A program made the translations under genes and the position numbers. 64,000 bases of DNA from Heliocidaris tuberculata (lineage: Eukaryota; Echinodermata; Echinoidea; Camarodonta; Echinometridae): NCBI GenBank assembly GCA_025618425.1, contig CM046838.1, positions 21,337,211 through 21,401,210 on the forward strand, read 5' to 3'. The notes beneath the pieces are model-generated. The model ran no database searches and was not told the origin of the DNA. It worked only from the letters and a program-made list of their open reading frames with translations. Below are positions 22,787 through 33,670 of this stretch, piece by piece. Positions within the stretch are counted from its first letter, which is position 1. Each line of letters opens with the position of its first letter.

Positions 22787-23624
22787 CCGTCCGTCCGTCC
22801 GTCCGTCCGTCTGTCCGTGTGTGCTCAAATGTTAGAAAATGCTACTTCTCCGTCATTTCTTGGCCGATTTTGATTTCGATTGTTTTATCTGATAGGGCTG
22901 GGTGGGGGCTTCCAAACTTCTACACAGAATTTTGAAATTTATTAATTATGCAAATTTATGCAAATTTATTCAAAATCGACGAAAAATGCTACTTCTCCTC
23001 TATTTCACATCGGATTTTGATTCCGATTGTTTTATCTGATAGGGCTGGGTGGGGGCTTCCAAACTTCTACACAGAATTTTGAAATTCATTAATTATGCAA
23101 ATTTATGCAAATTTATTCAAAATCGACGAAAAATGCTACTTCTCCTCTATTTCACATCGGATTTTGATTCCGATTGTTTTATCTGATAGGGCTGGGTGGG
23201 GGCTTCCAAACTTCTACACAGAATTTTGAAATTCATTAATTATGCAAATTTATGCAAATTTATTCAAAATCGACGAAAAATGCTACTTCTCTATTTCACA
23301 TCGGATTTTGATTCCGATTGTTTTATCTGATAGGGCTGGGTGGGGGCTTCCAAACTTCTACACAGAATTTTGAAATTCATTAATTATGCAAATTTATGCA
23401 AATTTATTCAAAATGGCGGAAGGTTCATAATGTTTTCATGTTTTATATTTCAGTTGTATACATGCATTGTTGGTATTCTCTTCTTTTGCATGCAGTAACA
23501 TTATTATTTTATTCACTAAAGTTTTTCACTGAAGTTTTAAGGTTCAGGCTAGTTAATTTCCACAGATCTGCACTTCCGGCGGGGACATTTATTACGCATT
23601 GCGTAATTTACTCATTCACTTGTT
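22700..23624. mobile_element. 147-bp-repeat element (family R), copy 1
   Basis: The element opens with a stem-loop TTGTCTCCGCGGAACGAAGT...GAGGGGAC, then (GT)n and a CCGT minisatellite. Four 147-bp tandem units follow, whose TGCTACTTCTC starts are at about 22838, 22985, 23132 and 23279. A shared 3' region ends near CTTCCGGCGGGGACATTTA and TCACTTGTT. Each unit carries ATGCAAAT twice. Its limits are set by alignment with copy 2 at 30173-31226. No protein is encoded; the superfamily is unknown. Confidence 0.8.
22757..22818. repeat. (GT)n followed by (CCGT)n
   Basis: GTGTGT at about 22757-22786 is followed by about eight CCGT units. The same pair of motifs occurs at the equivalent place in copy 2 (30225-30272), so this is an intrinsic part of the element. 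Confidence 0.9.
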
Positions 23625-24446
23625 GGGTATAAAGAATATGCAAATGTCAGGTTTATCTATTTTTTGCGATAAGAATTTGAAACTGGCAAATATGGGGTTT
23701 TGTGTCCTGAATTATGTGGCTGGCAGGTATGCAAGCAGATGGATAATCCCACTTGTAAGTATTCAGATTGATTGGATTTAGTGGGGAAAATGGACGAGAT
23801 GTTTCATCGATCCTAGGAATTGATCTGTCCTGAAGTAGGTATTGATTTGAGATCAGGTATTTTCAGAGGTGTCTGGTCATTTGGATTTCCTTCCTCTAAT
23901 GCTTCCAAATGCAGCTCTTCAGAGGCACGTTTAGATTTTACCTTCAGGGCTTGAGATTGAATGTTAAAAGATGTTCCTTTTATTCTTTCTTTCTGTCCCT
24001 CTCCTCTTCTCTATTTTCCCCCCTCTCTCTCTCTCTCTCCCTCCCTCATTCTCTCCCTTTCTCTCTTTCTGTCACTCTCTGTTTCATTCTCTAGTCTGCA
24101 GCCCGTTTATATCATTGAAAGAATACTCATAAGCAGAGAGCTATTTGGTATTGAAAAGCTTAAAAAGAGCTATGGAATCCCCAAAAGAGTTCAGTAAAAA
24201 TGTTATAAGAAAAGTTACACTTTTCTTCAAATACATGTGTATATACATGTAGCTCCTGCAAACTAGGGAATATTTACACCATGATATTATGAATTTCATT
24301 TGCCGTTAGTAAATTGATAACAAAATGAAACCGAGGAATGCATGTATGGAATTTACACATATATTGTTCTTTGTGTATATGTTGTTGTCAGACCACAAAC
24401 AGAGATATTTTTTCTGTTCGAAGATTCCGCATATTCATCCTCATTA
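23625..24446. other. Non-coding sequence with a (CT)n block
   Basis: A (CT)n-rich stretch lies at about 23997-24095. The rest is AT-rich and shows no gene. Confidence 0.5.
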
Positions 24447-24454
24447 CCAACTCT

Positions 24455-26321
24455 TAGGGCTGGGACTAAAAACCGGGTACCCGAGTCCCGCCCGAGAGCC
24501 TCGGGACCCGGGTCAAAATATTAGATAACCGATACCCGAAAATGAGTATTTAATTATCACCTATGTATGTACACGACAAGGCGGTAGATGAACGTCGAAC
24601 AGCCATTTACTATTTACATGTAAAAAAAAATCCATGTAGCGCTCTAGCGCACCATTGCAGTGATGCGCTTTTGATTCGTTCAACTCACTGTGAAACATAA
24701 CCTTACACATTCGTATACACAGAGAGCAAAGCTCACTGCCGCTATTCGGAGACTGCTCATTGGTTCATTGAACCCATGACATAATTTGCATTTAGTGCCC
24801 TTCCCCCTTCTTTGCAGTGAACGATAAGTCTATGAGCGATTAACGGGCATAAAGTTTACAAACTCATGCATATTCAACAGTCGCTCCACACTCGCACGTG
24901 GCATCTCACAACTCGTACACTATTAAACAGGTATTTTTAACATCGACGATCACGATCTGACACTGTCACAATATCCTGAAACTTTAGCAAAGAAGTTACC
25001 AATTACTGAAATCAGATTAAGAGTACATGAACGATATATCCAAAATAATATCCTTCATTGTTCATGCGAAAGTGAAAAGCAAGGCTGTGAGAAGCAAAGG
25101 ATGTCTACAGTGCGCGCGATTAACATTTTCATTCATAAAATTGGGCTTGTGACGTCATTTCATGAGCGGTCCGTTAATAACAAGTCATGACAAGTCATAT
25201 GCCAGCCAGCCAATGAAGGTATGCGCCTTTTTTTTTTTTTTCTTTTTTCTTTTTTCCTTTCATATACCGCGGCGGCATTGGGCGGAAAGGCGCTTTGTAT
25301 AAACAGATCGAATTTCAAAAGGGAACCGCATGTGTGTGTTAAAGGATGAAGTTGCAGTCGGACAGAGAAGAAAATGTTGGCTTGATGATTTTTTTTGATG
25401 AATGATGAGTTTGATGAATGATGATATTTGATGTCTGATGAAGATAATTGTTTTGATGATGTTATTATCTTGATAATGATGATATGATGATGATGTCTTT
25501 GATGATTATGATGATCGATGATGATATCAATGGTGCTACTGGCGAAGAGAGAGGACCCGGCATGTATTGATGATTTTATGTGTACTAGTAGTGGTACGTG
25601 TGTGTGAATTTCAATAATTGGCGGGTTGATCACACGTTGAGAATGAAACTGTCGGTGAGACGATGACCGCGTGCGTGAGGACTCACAATGTGTATAATTA
25701 GAGTATGAGGAGTGTAGATACTACAGAAAGCTCGCCATTTTCGCCAGGCAAATCAATACTCCGTGTGAACAGTGAAGTTTGTGTACAAAGTGAGTAAGTG
25801 ACTCGATCTCTACGATCACGATGTCAAAATTCCCAAGAGCTGCCCGTACAAAATTATTAAGAATCATCATGATCATCGTTTCAAACGAGTTTTTCTTCAT
25901 AAGATTTCTTTGTATTCCCCTTCCTTTTTTATAAGTACATGTACATTCATGTATTTTGGATAAACATGTGCGAGGGACTGTTGACCGCGCGTGACTACCT
26001 AAGGCGCTGGCGCGCTGGCATGATTAGACGGTAGACAATTTCTACAGATTAGATTTAGGCGGCTTATGCCTATCCTGTCTTGCGCCCACGCGATTTCCTC
26101 CGCCTGTTTTGTTGTTGTTGTTTTTGTTTTTGTTTTTGTTTTTTCCTCGAATGGTTTATTTCAGTTGCCAAACACAAAGGAGTTTTCCCACAGTGTTTGT
26201 AGCTTCTTAGGGGTAAATATTGGCTTGTAATTCGTGTTATATCATTTTCGGGTAACCGGGAACCCGCCCGAAAAATAGTCGGGTTCCCGAATTGAAAAAA
26301 TACCCGAAACTCCCACCCCTA
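24455..26321. mobile_element. hAT-type non-autonomous element, 1.87 kb
   Basis: The ends are TAGGGCTGGGACT on the left and ACTCCCACCCCTA on the right. They are flanked by perfect 8-bp duplications CCAACTCT (24447-24454 and 26322-26329). Subterminal CCGGGTACCCGAG / CGGGTTCCCGAATT blocks are inverted relative to each other. The 8-bp duplication and TAGGG(C/G)TGGG ends fit hAT. The interior holds a GATGAT tract (25383-25560), poly-T at 25228 and (GTTTTT)n at 26115, but no transposase frame. Confidence 0.88.
25383..25560. repeat. Imperfect (GAT)n tract
   Basis: GATGATG-rich sequence inside the hAT element; its His/Ser-rich open frame on the - strand (25160-25633) is a repeat translation. Confidence 0.85.
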
Positions 26322-26329
26322 CCAACTCT

Positions 26330-27188
26330 AATATCTTTTAGTGATTTGATGGATAGTGACTGCTTCAGATCTGCCCAGTGATATATCCCCTGGCCCCAGT
26401 TCTGTCAGTGCACTTCTGTAATGATTGATTTCTTCATCCATTGAGAGATAGCTGAGTAATTGCTTGAAATAGATTTCTGAAGATCTTTTTAAAAATTTTC
26501 ATCTTCCTCTTTCTTTGAAATCTTCATCTGTTTCCTCTTTCCCACTTTCAGCAGTTCCCCTTTCCCTGCTCTCATTTCTCATCTTCCCCACTCTGTAATT
26601 TTCTAATATGATAAATTGATTTAATGACTTATTTATTTAATTCATCTATTACCTGTGTTTATGAGGCAGCAAGTCAGCTCACAAGGTGGTCGATGATTAT
26701 TGAGGGGACCTACTGCTTTAAGTCCTATCAGAGGGACAAGAAAAATGGGAAGAAACCCTCCTGAGGCACTGAACTGCCTCTGTTTTGAAAGGGCATTTAA
26801 TGAAAACTAATCTATTTAGCTCTTCAATCTCATGTTTTCTCCTATACAAAAAAAAATTAGAAAAATATCCACCACGCAAGGTGCTTCATGGTGCTCTAAA
26901 ATTACCCCGGCTCTAGCTAGGCTACTGATTTTGGTGCTTAAAGTATTCTAGGAATTCCTTCCTGCTAGTACCCATTTAACACCTGGGTGGAGAGTGGCAA
27001 ATGTAGATTAATGCCTTGCCAAAGGACAGTAGTGCAGTAGTGCAAAAGACATTAGTAGAATTCGATCCCACAACCTTGCCATCTTGAGTCCAACCACTCT
27101 ACTATAACACCTGCATTGTCTTCTATAGTCTTCTTTGGATGTGAACCTATTACGAGATGTGACCCCAGCTCAAATGTGACTGTGCCTC
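26330..27188. other. Non-coding sequence
   Basis: No element or gene recognised. The stretch at 26880-27120 has the look of an old SINE-like repeat (near-tRNA-like GGATTCGATCCCACAACCTTGCC-type wording around 27060) but lacks paired arms. Confidence 0.35.
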
Positions 27189-27273
27189 TCCATTCTGTTT
27201 AATGAGAGCCAGAAGGGTGTAAGTCTATTCAAAAGTTCATGAGTTACATCTGTTCTGGGTCTCAGCTAACAAT
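27189..27273. repeat. Dispersed hairpin family P, copy 2 (diverged)
   Basis: GAGCCAGAAGGGTGTAA at 27205 pairs imperfectly with TTACATCTGTTCTGGGTCTC at 27244. Flanking TTCTGTTT matches the outer arm of copy 1. Confidence 0.7.
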
Positions 27274-27479
27274 ATGATATAGGGTACGCCCATTGTCCAA
27301 AAATGAATTTATTTTTGCAGGTGCTGTGGTGATCCATTACCCCAGTCATCTTAACTAACATGAAAGTGAATGTGTAGTGCATCACGCACCAACTATTTAG
27401 TGAATTTCTTAATGATGCTGCCTACTGAGATCAATGCTGCTAGATTTCCAAAGAAGGGGGGGTCCTGTATCTCAAAGTT

Positions 27480-27720
27480 GTGCATTTTATCTGCTACCCG
27501 AGATAATACAAGCCCACTTACCAAGTAAAATGAAACACACTTTCGGTTCTAGGGTAACCAATTAAAAGTCAATGCGGAGAAAAGAGATATTTTATCAGAA
27601 AAATGCATTTCATCAGCTACCCGAGATAACCTAAGCCCAATTACCAAGTGAAATGATGACACTTTCGGTTCTTGGGTACCCAATTAAAAGTCAATGCGAA
27701 GAAAAGAGATATTTAATGAG
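27480..27720 (+). repeat. Tandem duplication, 122-bp period, two copies
   Basis: TGCATTTTATCTGCTACCCG and TGCATTTCATCAGCTACCCG begin the two units. Both continue through CACTTTCGGTTCT and ATTAAAAGTCAATGCG to AAAAGAGATATTT. Identity is high, so the duplication is fairly recent. Confidence 0.88.
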
Positions 27721-28269
27721 AGAGAAAGTGAATGTTAAACATGCAATGAATCCCCGGTGAGAAGATGTAGGAAAACAGGCAGGAAGATGATCTCCATTCC
27801 GTAAGACTCTTCCTAGTAAATCTTGACTTGATGATGTATGATGGTACTTTGAGACTATGATGAAAGGGTTTAAAAGGGAGGTTTGATCAAGGAAAAATTC
27901 CCAGAAATGCTTTTGTTGACATTTCTAGCATTACGTCAAAGGATATTTCGGACCAACTGTGTTTAGGTAGGACCCCAGGATGTTTCGATGAAATGGCCTT
28001 TGACTCCTTCAGATCCATCCGCATATAAATGTGTCATAAGTACTTACGTCATTGGTTTTTTTTTACTACAAGCAAATGCCAATATATCAAGATGCTCTTT
28101 GTGCAAGTGATTGTAATTAGGCCTAAATATATAGATCTGTTGTCTACTTTGCCAGAGTTATGCCTGAAATAACTTGAGCTGGAGTCTTTGAAAATGTGTG
28201 TTATATCAATATCAAATCGTATCTAACAGGTTGATCTCTTTGAGCCTTGCAATTATGCATTATTCAATT
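27721..28269. other. Non-coding sequence
   Basis: Unique-looking AT-rich DNA; nothing recognised. Confidence 0.4.
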
Positions 28270-29235
28270 TTTCCCCCATAAACCTCTCCATCCTCATTTC
28301 TTGGATGAGATGAGGGGTGGTCATATGGATTTCCAAAAGGTCGCTTTTTCTTTTAAACATGTTTGTTCTGTCGCAAATATTCTCAGTCGCTGTATTGAAG
28401 GGTATGATTAATTCTATTTTGAGTTATTATTCAGTTTTGAGTATAGAAGGAGACTGTTTGGATCAACTCAACTTTGAAATGCGAAGAGGGGATTGAAGTT
28501 GATCCTAAGCCCCAATTTATTGATAATGGATGTTATGACATGGGCATCAAAAATCTGTAGTACAGGCTGAGCAATAATCTAGACTTTGCATGCATAATGG
28601 CTGCAAATCTCAATCTGTAATATCATTGAGATACGTCCCCCTTTTTTTTCTGGATATGAAACCAATCCAATATTTGTAATTGGAGACTCACAGGGTTTGT
28701 TTCCACCTAACCAGGTTTCTTAAGATTGCCCTACAGGTCTTCCCTTGAGTATATGTTTTTTGTACAGTTATTCTTCTTTATAAATCTTTCCTCCCCCATT
28801 TTTTTGCGGGGGAGGGGAGGTAGTCATATATTTTCGAAATACTCCGTTTTCTTCTTAACATGTTTGTTTGATGGTAGATAAATTCAGTTGCTGTATTGAA
28901 GGGGTTAATTTATTTTGTTTCCAATGCAGTTTTGAAGAGAGAGAATTAAGCTTCAAATGCGAACAGGGGATTGAAGTTGATCCTAAAACCCACTTCTTTT
29001 AATGAATGTTATGACATGTGATCTGTAATACAAGGAGACCTACATGTATAATCTAGATTTTGCATGCATAATGGCTACAAATATCAGTCTGTAGTATCAT
29101 TGAGAAATTGAGATACTCCCCCCCCCCCCCCCCATTTTAAGTTTGTTTATTGATATGAAACCAATCCAATATTGGTAATTGGAGGCTCACAGGGTGTGTT
29201 TCCACTGTACCAGATTTCTATAGATTGCCCCATTT
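28270..29235 (+). repeat. Diverged tandem segmental duplication, about 450-bp units
   Basis: 28270-28735 and 28790-29235 share an ordered set of blocks: ACATGTTTGTT, GCTGTATTGAAGGG, GGGGATTGAAGTTGATCCTA, TTTGCATGCATAATGGCT, ATCATTGAGA, GATATGAAACCAATCCAATA, GGCTCACAGGG-like, TTTCCAC. They differ by many substitutions and indels and by a poly-C run (29108-29134) in the second. No open frame is shared. Confidence 0.85.
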
Positions 29236-30087
29236 CTCAACTCCCTATTCCTTTTATTTTTCTTGGAGATTGGACTATGCAGAAGTAGGTAATAAACCAT
29301 GCCAATTCAACAACATAGTGTATTTTCTTCAGCTCTCCATGTACTCCCAGTTACCTCTCCCAAACTGCCCATACCCGGTACCATGACATTTTCACAATTG
29401 TTATTTGTCAATAACTCGGAATGAATGTAAGGAGAGCTTCCCATGAAACCCAATTTCATTTCCAGAATTCAATATTCTGCTGTCTTTGAGTTTTTCTTCA
29501 ATTTCTGGATTTATAAGCTGTCACAAAATAATTCTTGCAGATACTTTAACTACTTTGTATATCAAGGCATGACAGGGCATATATCGTTGCTTTATATACA
29601 CCTTTCAAGTTTGGCCTGCTTCTGTCCACCCAATTTTAATTGCTGACAGGCAATATAACACTGTTTCTTAATCATATATGTCAAGTTTGAAGATTCAACA
29701 AAAACTGACCTGGTTTACTTAAATATGTTTTTTGAACCCATTTTCGGGCTCTGTCTCTGACACGATTCCCTGACTCCTCCTTTTGAGATCATAGTGCCGC
29801 TTAATCATGTAAAGTGCTGTGCAAGCGACTATGCTGGAATGCAATCTTGCTCCAGGCTGATTACCATCCTCAAATTGGCCACAAATTAACGACGAGCCGG
29901 TAATCAGAGTAATGAAGTTGTGACATTGACTGCCCTCTTGAAATAACTCACAGGTCATCTGTCCTGTTGCCTCCTATCTCTCTCTCTCTGCCTCTCCCTC
30001 TATCTCTCTTTGTTTTTAATAGTTGTGTTTCTTTACTCCAGCTGGCTTTCTTTCTTCATATCCTCTCTTCTGTCTCCCTTCAGTCTG
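29236..30087. other. Non-coding sequence
   Basis: AT-rich DNA followed by a weak CT patch at 29970-30010. No gene or element recognised. Confidence 0.4.
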
Positions 30088-31341
30088 CTGTAAAACCAGA
30101 AAAACATAAAACTTTCACAAATTGTTAATGACAGCCAATTTTGCAGCAAGAAACTTTTGCGAATTGCAATAATTGTCCCCGCCGAACGAAGTTCGCGAGG
30201 GGACTATGAAACGGGCTCCGTTCGTGTGTGCGTGTGTGTGTCCGTCCGTCCGTCCGTCCGTCCGTCCGTCCGTCTGTCCGTGTATGCTCAAATGTTAGAA
30301 AATGCTACTTCTCCGTCATTTCTTGGCCGATTTTGATTCCGATTGTTTTATCTGATAGGGCTGGGTGGGGGCTTCCAAACTTCTACACAGAATTTTGAAA
30401 TTCATTAATTATGCAAATTTATGCAAATTTATTCAAAATCGACGAAAAATGCTACTTCTCCTCTATTTCACATCGGATTTTGATTCCGATTGTTTTATCT
30501 GATAGGGCTGGGTGGGGGCTTCCAAATTTCTGCACAGAATTTTGAAATTCATTAATTATGTAAATTTATGCAAATTTATTCAAAATTGACGAAAAATGCT
30601 ACTTCTCCTCTATTTCGCATCGGATTTTGATTCCGATTGTTTTATCTGATAGGGCTGGGTGGGGGCTTCCAAACTTCTACACAGAATTTTGAAATTCATT
30701 AATTATGCAAATTTATGCAAATTTATTCAAAATTGACGAAAAATGCTACTTTTCCTCTATTTCACATCGGATTTTGATTCCGATTGTTTTATCTGATAGG
30801 GCTGGGTGGGGGCTTCCAAACTTCTACACAGAATTTTGAAATTCATTAATTATGCAAATTTATGCAAATTTATTCAAAATGCTACTTCTCCTCTATTTCA
30901 CATCGGATTTTGATTCCGATTGTTTTATCTGATAGGGCTGGGTGGGGGCTTCCAAACTTCTACACAGAATTTTGAAATTCATTATTCATGCAAATTTATG
31001 CAAATTTATTCAAAATGGCTGAAGGTTCATAATGTTTTCATGTTTTATATTTCAGTTGTATACATGCATTGTTGGTATTCTCTTCTTTTGCATGCAGTAA
31101 CATTATTATTTTATTCACTAAAGTTTTTCACTGAAGTTTTAAGGTTTAGGCTAGTTAATTTCCACAGATCTGCACTTCCGGCGGGGACATTTATTACGCA
31201 TTGCGTAATTTACTCATTCACTTGTTTTTACGTTGTTTCAGCTGTGATTTTATCATTTTGCGGCATGAAACTTTCGCAGATCTCGACCATTCGCAAAAAT
31301 TCGCGAAAGATTTATGCATGCGAAAATTTCTGGTTTTACAG
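30088..31341. mobile_element. Host MITE split by the 147-bp-repeat element
   Basis: CTGTAAAACCAGAAA at 30088 and TTTCTGGTTTTACAG ending at 31341 are a perfect 15-bp inverted repeat. The inner flanks carry related CATGAAACTTTCGC-type sequence in both arms. Element R copy 2 (30173-31226) sits between them, so a MITE of about 200 bp was hit by a second element. A relative without the insertion lies at about 47100-47299 (ends TTTCTGGTCTTACAGTA). Confidence 0.75.
30173..31226. mobile_element. 147-bp-repeat element (family R), copy 2
   Basis: The start GTCCCCGCCGAACGAAGTTC, then GCGAGGGGAC, folds on itself. (GT)n and (CCGT)n follow. Five repeat units begin at about 30301, 30448, 30595, 30742 and 30878; spacing is 147 bp except the last step, 136 bp, where CGACGAAAA-like sequence is missing. 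The 3' region matches copy 1 almost base for base and ends with CGGCGGGGACA, complementary to the start TGTCCCCGCCG, then a short palindromic ACGCATTGCGT. Confidence 0.85.
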
Positions 31342-31410
31342 TCTCTCTCTCTCTCTCTCATCTCCCTCTCTCTCTCTCTCTCTCTTTCTCTGTCTCTTTC
31401 TCTCTATCAT
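31340..31410. repeat. (CT)n microsatellite
   Basis: CTCTCT run directly abutting the right end of the host MITE. Confidence 0.9.
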
Positions 31411-31589
31411 TGCTGGTGCTCCTACTCTCTCTTGTAAGCTGTCACAGTCTTTATCTTCAGTCTATATCATTTCTTTTCTGTCTAGCTGTGTTGTTTCCAT
31501 TTTCCATCCTATAGCTGCCACTCTTTCTAATGAGAGTATATTAATGTTGACTGGAGCTGGAATAACTAACGGGTCAACATCACTATAGA

Positions 31590-31840
31590 TCAGTCTGTCT
31601 CTGTCTCTGTCTGTTTATCTGTCTTTCTGTCTCCATCTTTCTACATCCTTAGTCTCTTCTCTCTTTCTCATATCTCTTTCACTTCCTCTCTAGGCCTATT
31701 TGTCTCTATTTAGCTTTATATCTCTCTATCTGTCTCTCTTTCTTCCCTCTCACTCTTTCTCTCTCTCTCTTCCTATTTCTGTGTCTCTCTTCCCCCCCCC
31801 CCTCTCTGTTTCTCTTCCCCTCTCCTATTTTTCCCACTCC
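31590..31840. repeat. (CT)/(CTGT)-rich low-complexity tract
   Basis: Imperfect CTGTCTCT and CTCTCT units with a poly-C run at 31792-31802. Confidence 0.85.
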
Positions 31841-32670
31841 TCGTTTATATCTCAATTCACCTTTATATCAATAAGAAGCTTTGACTTTGACAGTATCTTG
31901 ACACTGACAGTACTTGTGCCCTTGCATTCCATAGTACTCCGTGCAATTAGTGGTTTGGTCGCCAAGTGGCAAAATCTAATAAAATTAGTGCGGAAGATGC
32001 GGACAGATGCTATCTTCACGCATATTCCTACACGTCTGTCAGCCACGTTGTGGTTTTATGTTTCGATCATCCAGCAATAAAGCATGCTTGGCCGATCATA
32101 TGAGCTAATATTCAATCATATTATATCATCATTATCCTCAGTGTCTTTGAAAATTGATTCATCATTATTATGTTTTTCTTGGGTTGTCATTCTATATTAA
32201 CTCCGTTTGTGCCTCAAAATCTGAAAAAAAAATCATTATAAAAGAACTTTCAATGAGCACGTTCTCAGCTTTCATATGCTTGTTCCAAAGAAACAACCTA
32301 TAAAATACATCCACCTATTCACAAAATAAGTCTATTCTTTGTCCAGACACAATTGGAGAAGCATTCAATTCTTGGGCTTTATTTGCCACCCTCGGCAAAG
32401 GACATGGTTGAATTGTCCACCATAAGACAAGTTAACAAATTCATTATTATCTTCAATAGCATTTCAAGCTGTTTACATGGTTTCTGCATATTTACTGTTC
32501 TTAATGTGTTGTATCATAGCATCATGTTTACACTTGTATCCATGGCAATGAATTATATTTGGTCATGATCATGTCTGTGTGTTATCAATATTTTCCTGTC
32601 ATTCTTGCCATTTCTTCCTAATATCTCTACATACCCTTTGCAACTTTTCACCTCTTTAAAGAAACCATCA
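31841..32670. other. Non-coding sequence
   Basis: Unique-looking DNA. A 64-codon open frame on the - strand at 31852-32046 has no recognisable domain. No element seen. Confidence 0.4.
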
Positions 32671-32742
32671 TATTGTCTGTTTTGAGCCAGAACTCCTTTT
32701 GTTGGGACTTAATGCCTTTCTGGCTCCAAACAGACGATATCA
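32671..32742. repeat. Dispersed hairpin family P, copy 3
   Basis: ATTGTCTGTTTTGAGCCAGA pairs with TTTCTGGCTCCAAACAGACGAT; the outer arm GTCTGTTT / AAACAGAC is perfect. Confidence 0.85.
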
Positions 32743-33387
32743 AGTTTTACAATGAATTTATGATGTAGCGATCTGTGCAACACCCACCAATGATTTGCTG
32801 CCTGAAATTGACAAATAAAAATTTAACGCGTTTCTCCTTATTACGTTCTTTGCGTGGGCCCTGCAATATGCATGATATGTAAACAGATGGTCAGACTGAA
32901 TTATGAGTATGAAAGTTGACCCCTTATCATATAGAGATGTTGATGATTTGGCTGTCAGTATGGTAATCATATCAAGCTCGGGAATAATGATTTAAGTCAA
33001 GAAATAACCAAATCTTGTTTACCACATTTATGTAATTTGTTTCATATGACCAAATTGCATCAACCAGCCCAGATTGTGTGTTGTGTTAGATCAGACTTTA
33101 ATTTCCGGTTTAAGAAGTAGACCATCTGCTAAAAAAACTGTGCAAAGTATGAAATTTTTTTCTATTATTTTAAAGCCACCTACCCTTTTTTTCACTAATC
33201 TTTTGTCAATAAATTTATCATTGAAATTGAGATAGAATGCATTTTCAGTAAATATAAATCTGGTTTATGGTAGTAAATGTCAAAATTAAGCCAAATTCAC
33301 AGAATCTGTCAAGATGTACAAAAGAAAGGGATGAGAATTATGTACCGATGTATATGAAAGGTGCAATCGTGTATTTTGATTCTGTTA
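32743..33387. other. Non-coding sequence
   Basis: AT-rich DNA; nothing recognised. Confidence 0.4.
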
Positions 33388-33397
33388 TCAACATGGG

Positions 33398-33660
33398 GGT
33401 CCGCTCACTATTCATAAGGACCGCTATTCATAGAAAACCGCTATTCATTTAACACGCGTTATGAATAGCAGTCCTTATGAATAGTTATGAATAGTGGTCC
33501 TTAGGAATGGAGGTCCTTATCAATAGCAAGGTAATTTGGCTATGGTTTGCTTGCTATTCAGAAGGACCGCTATTCATTTAGTCATGCGTTATGGATAGTA
33601 GTCTTTATGAATAAGTGGTCCTTATGAAAAGCGGTCCTTAATGACTAGCGAGGTTACCCC
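33398..33660. mobile_element. Foldback element built from CTATTCATAAGGACC repeats
   Basis: The body consists of CTATTCATAAGGACC-type units in both orientations (for example CTTATGAATAG and CTATTCATAGAAAACC). Its ends GGGTCCGCTCACTATTCATA and GACTAGCGAGGTTACCCC are imperfectly complementary. TCAACATGG(G) occurs directly on both sides (33388-33397 and 33661-33670), a 9-10 bp target duplication. No coding capacity. Confidence 0.75.
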
Positions 33661-33670
33661 TCAACATGGG

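Noticed and set aside
22757..30272. CRISPR-like interpretation of the regularly spaced 147-bp repeats
   Set aside because: Units are fully repetitive with no unique spacers, and the context is eukaryotic.
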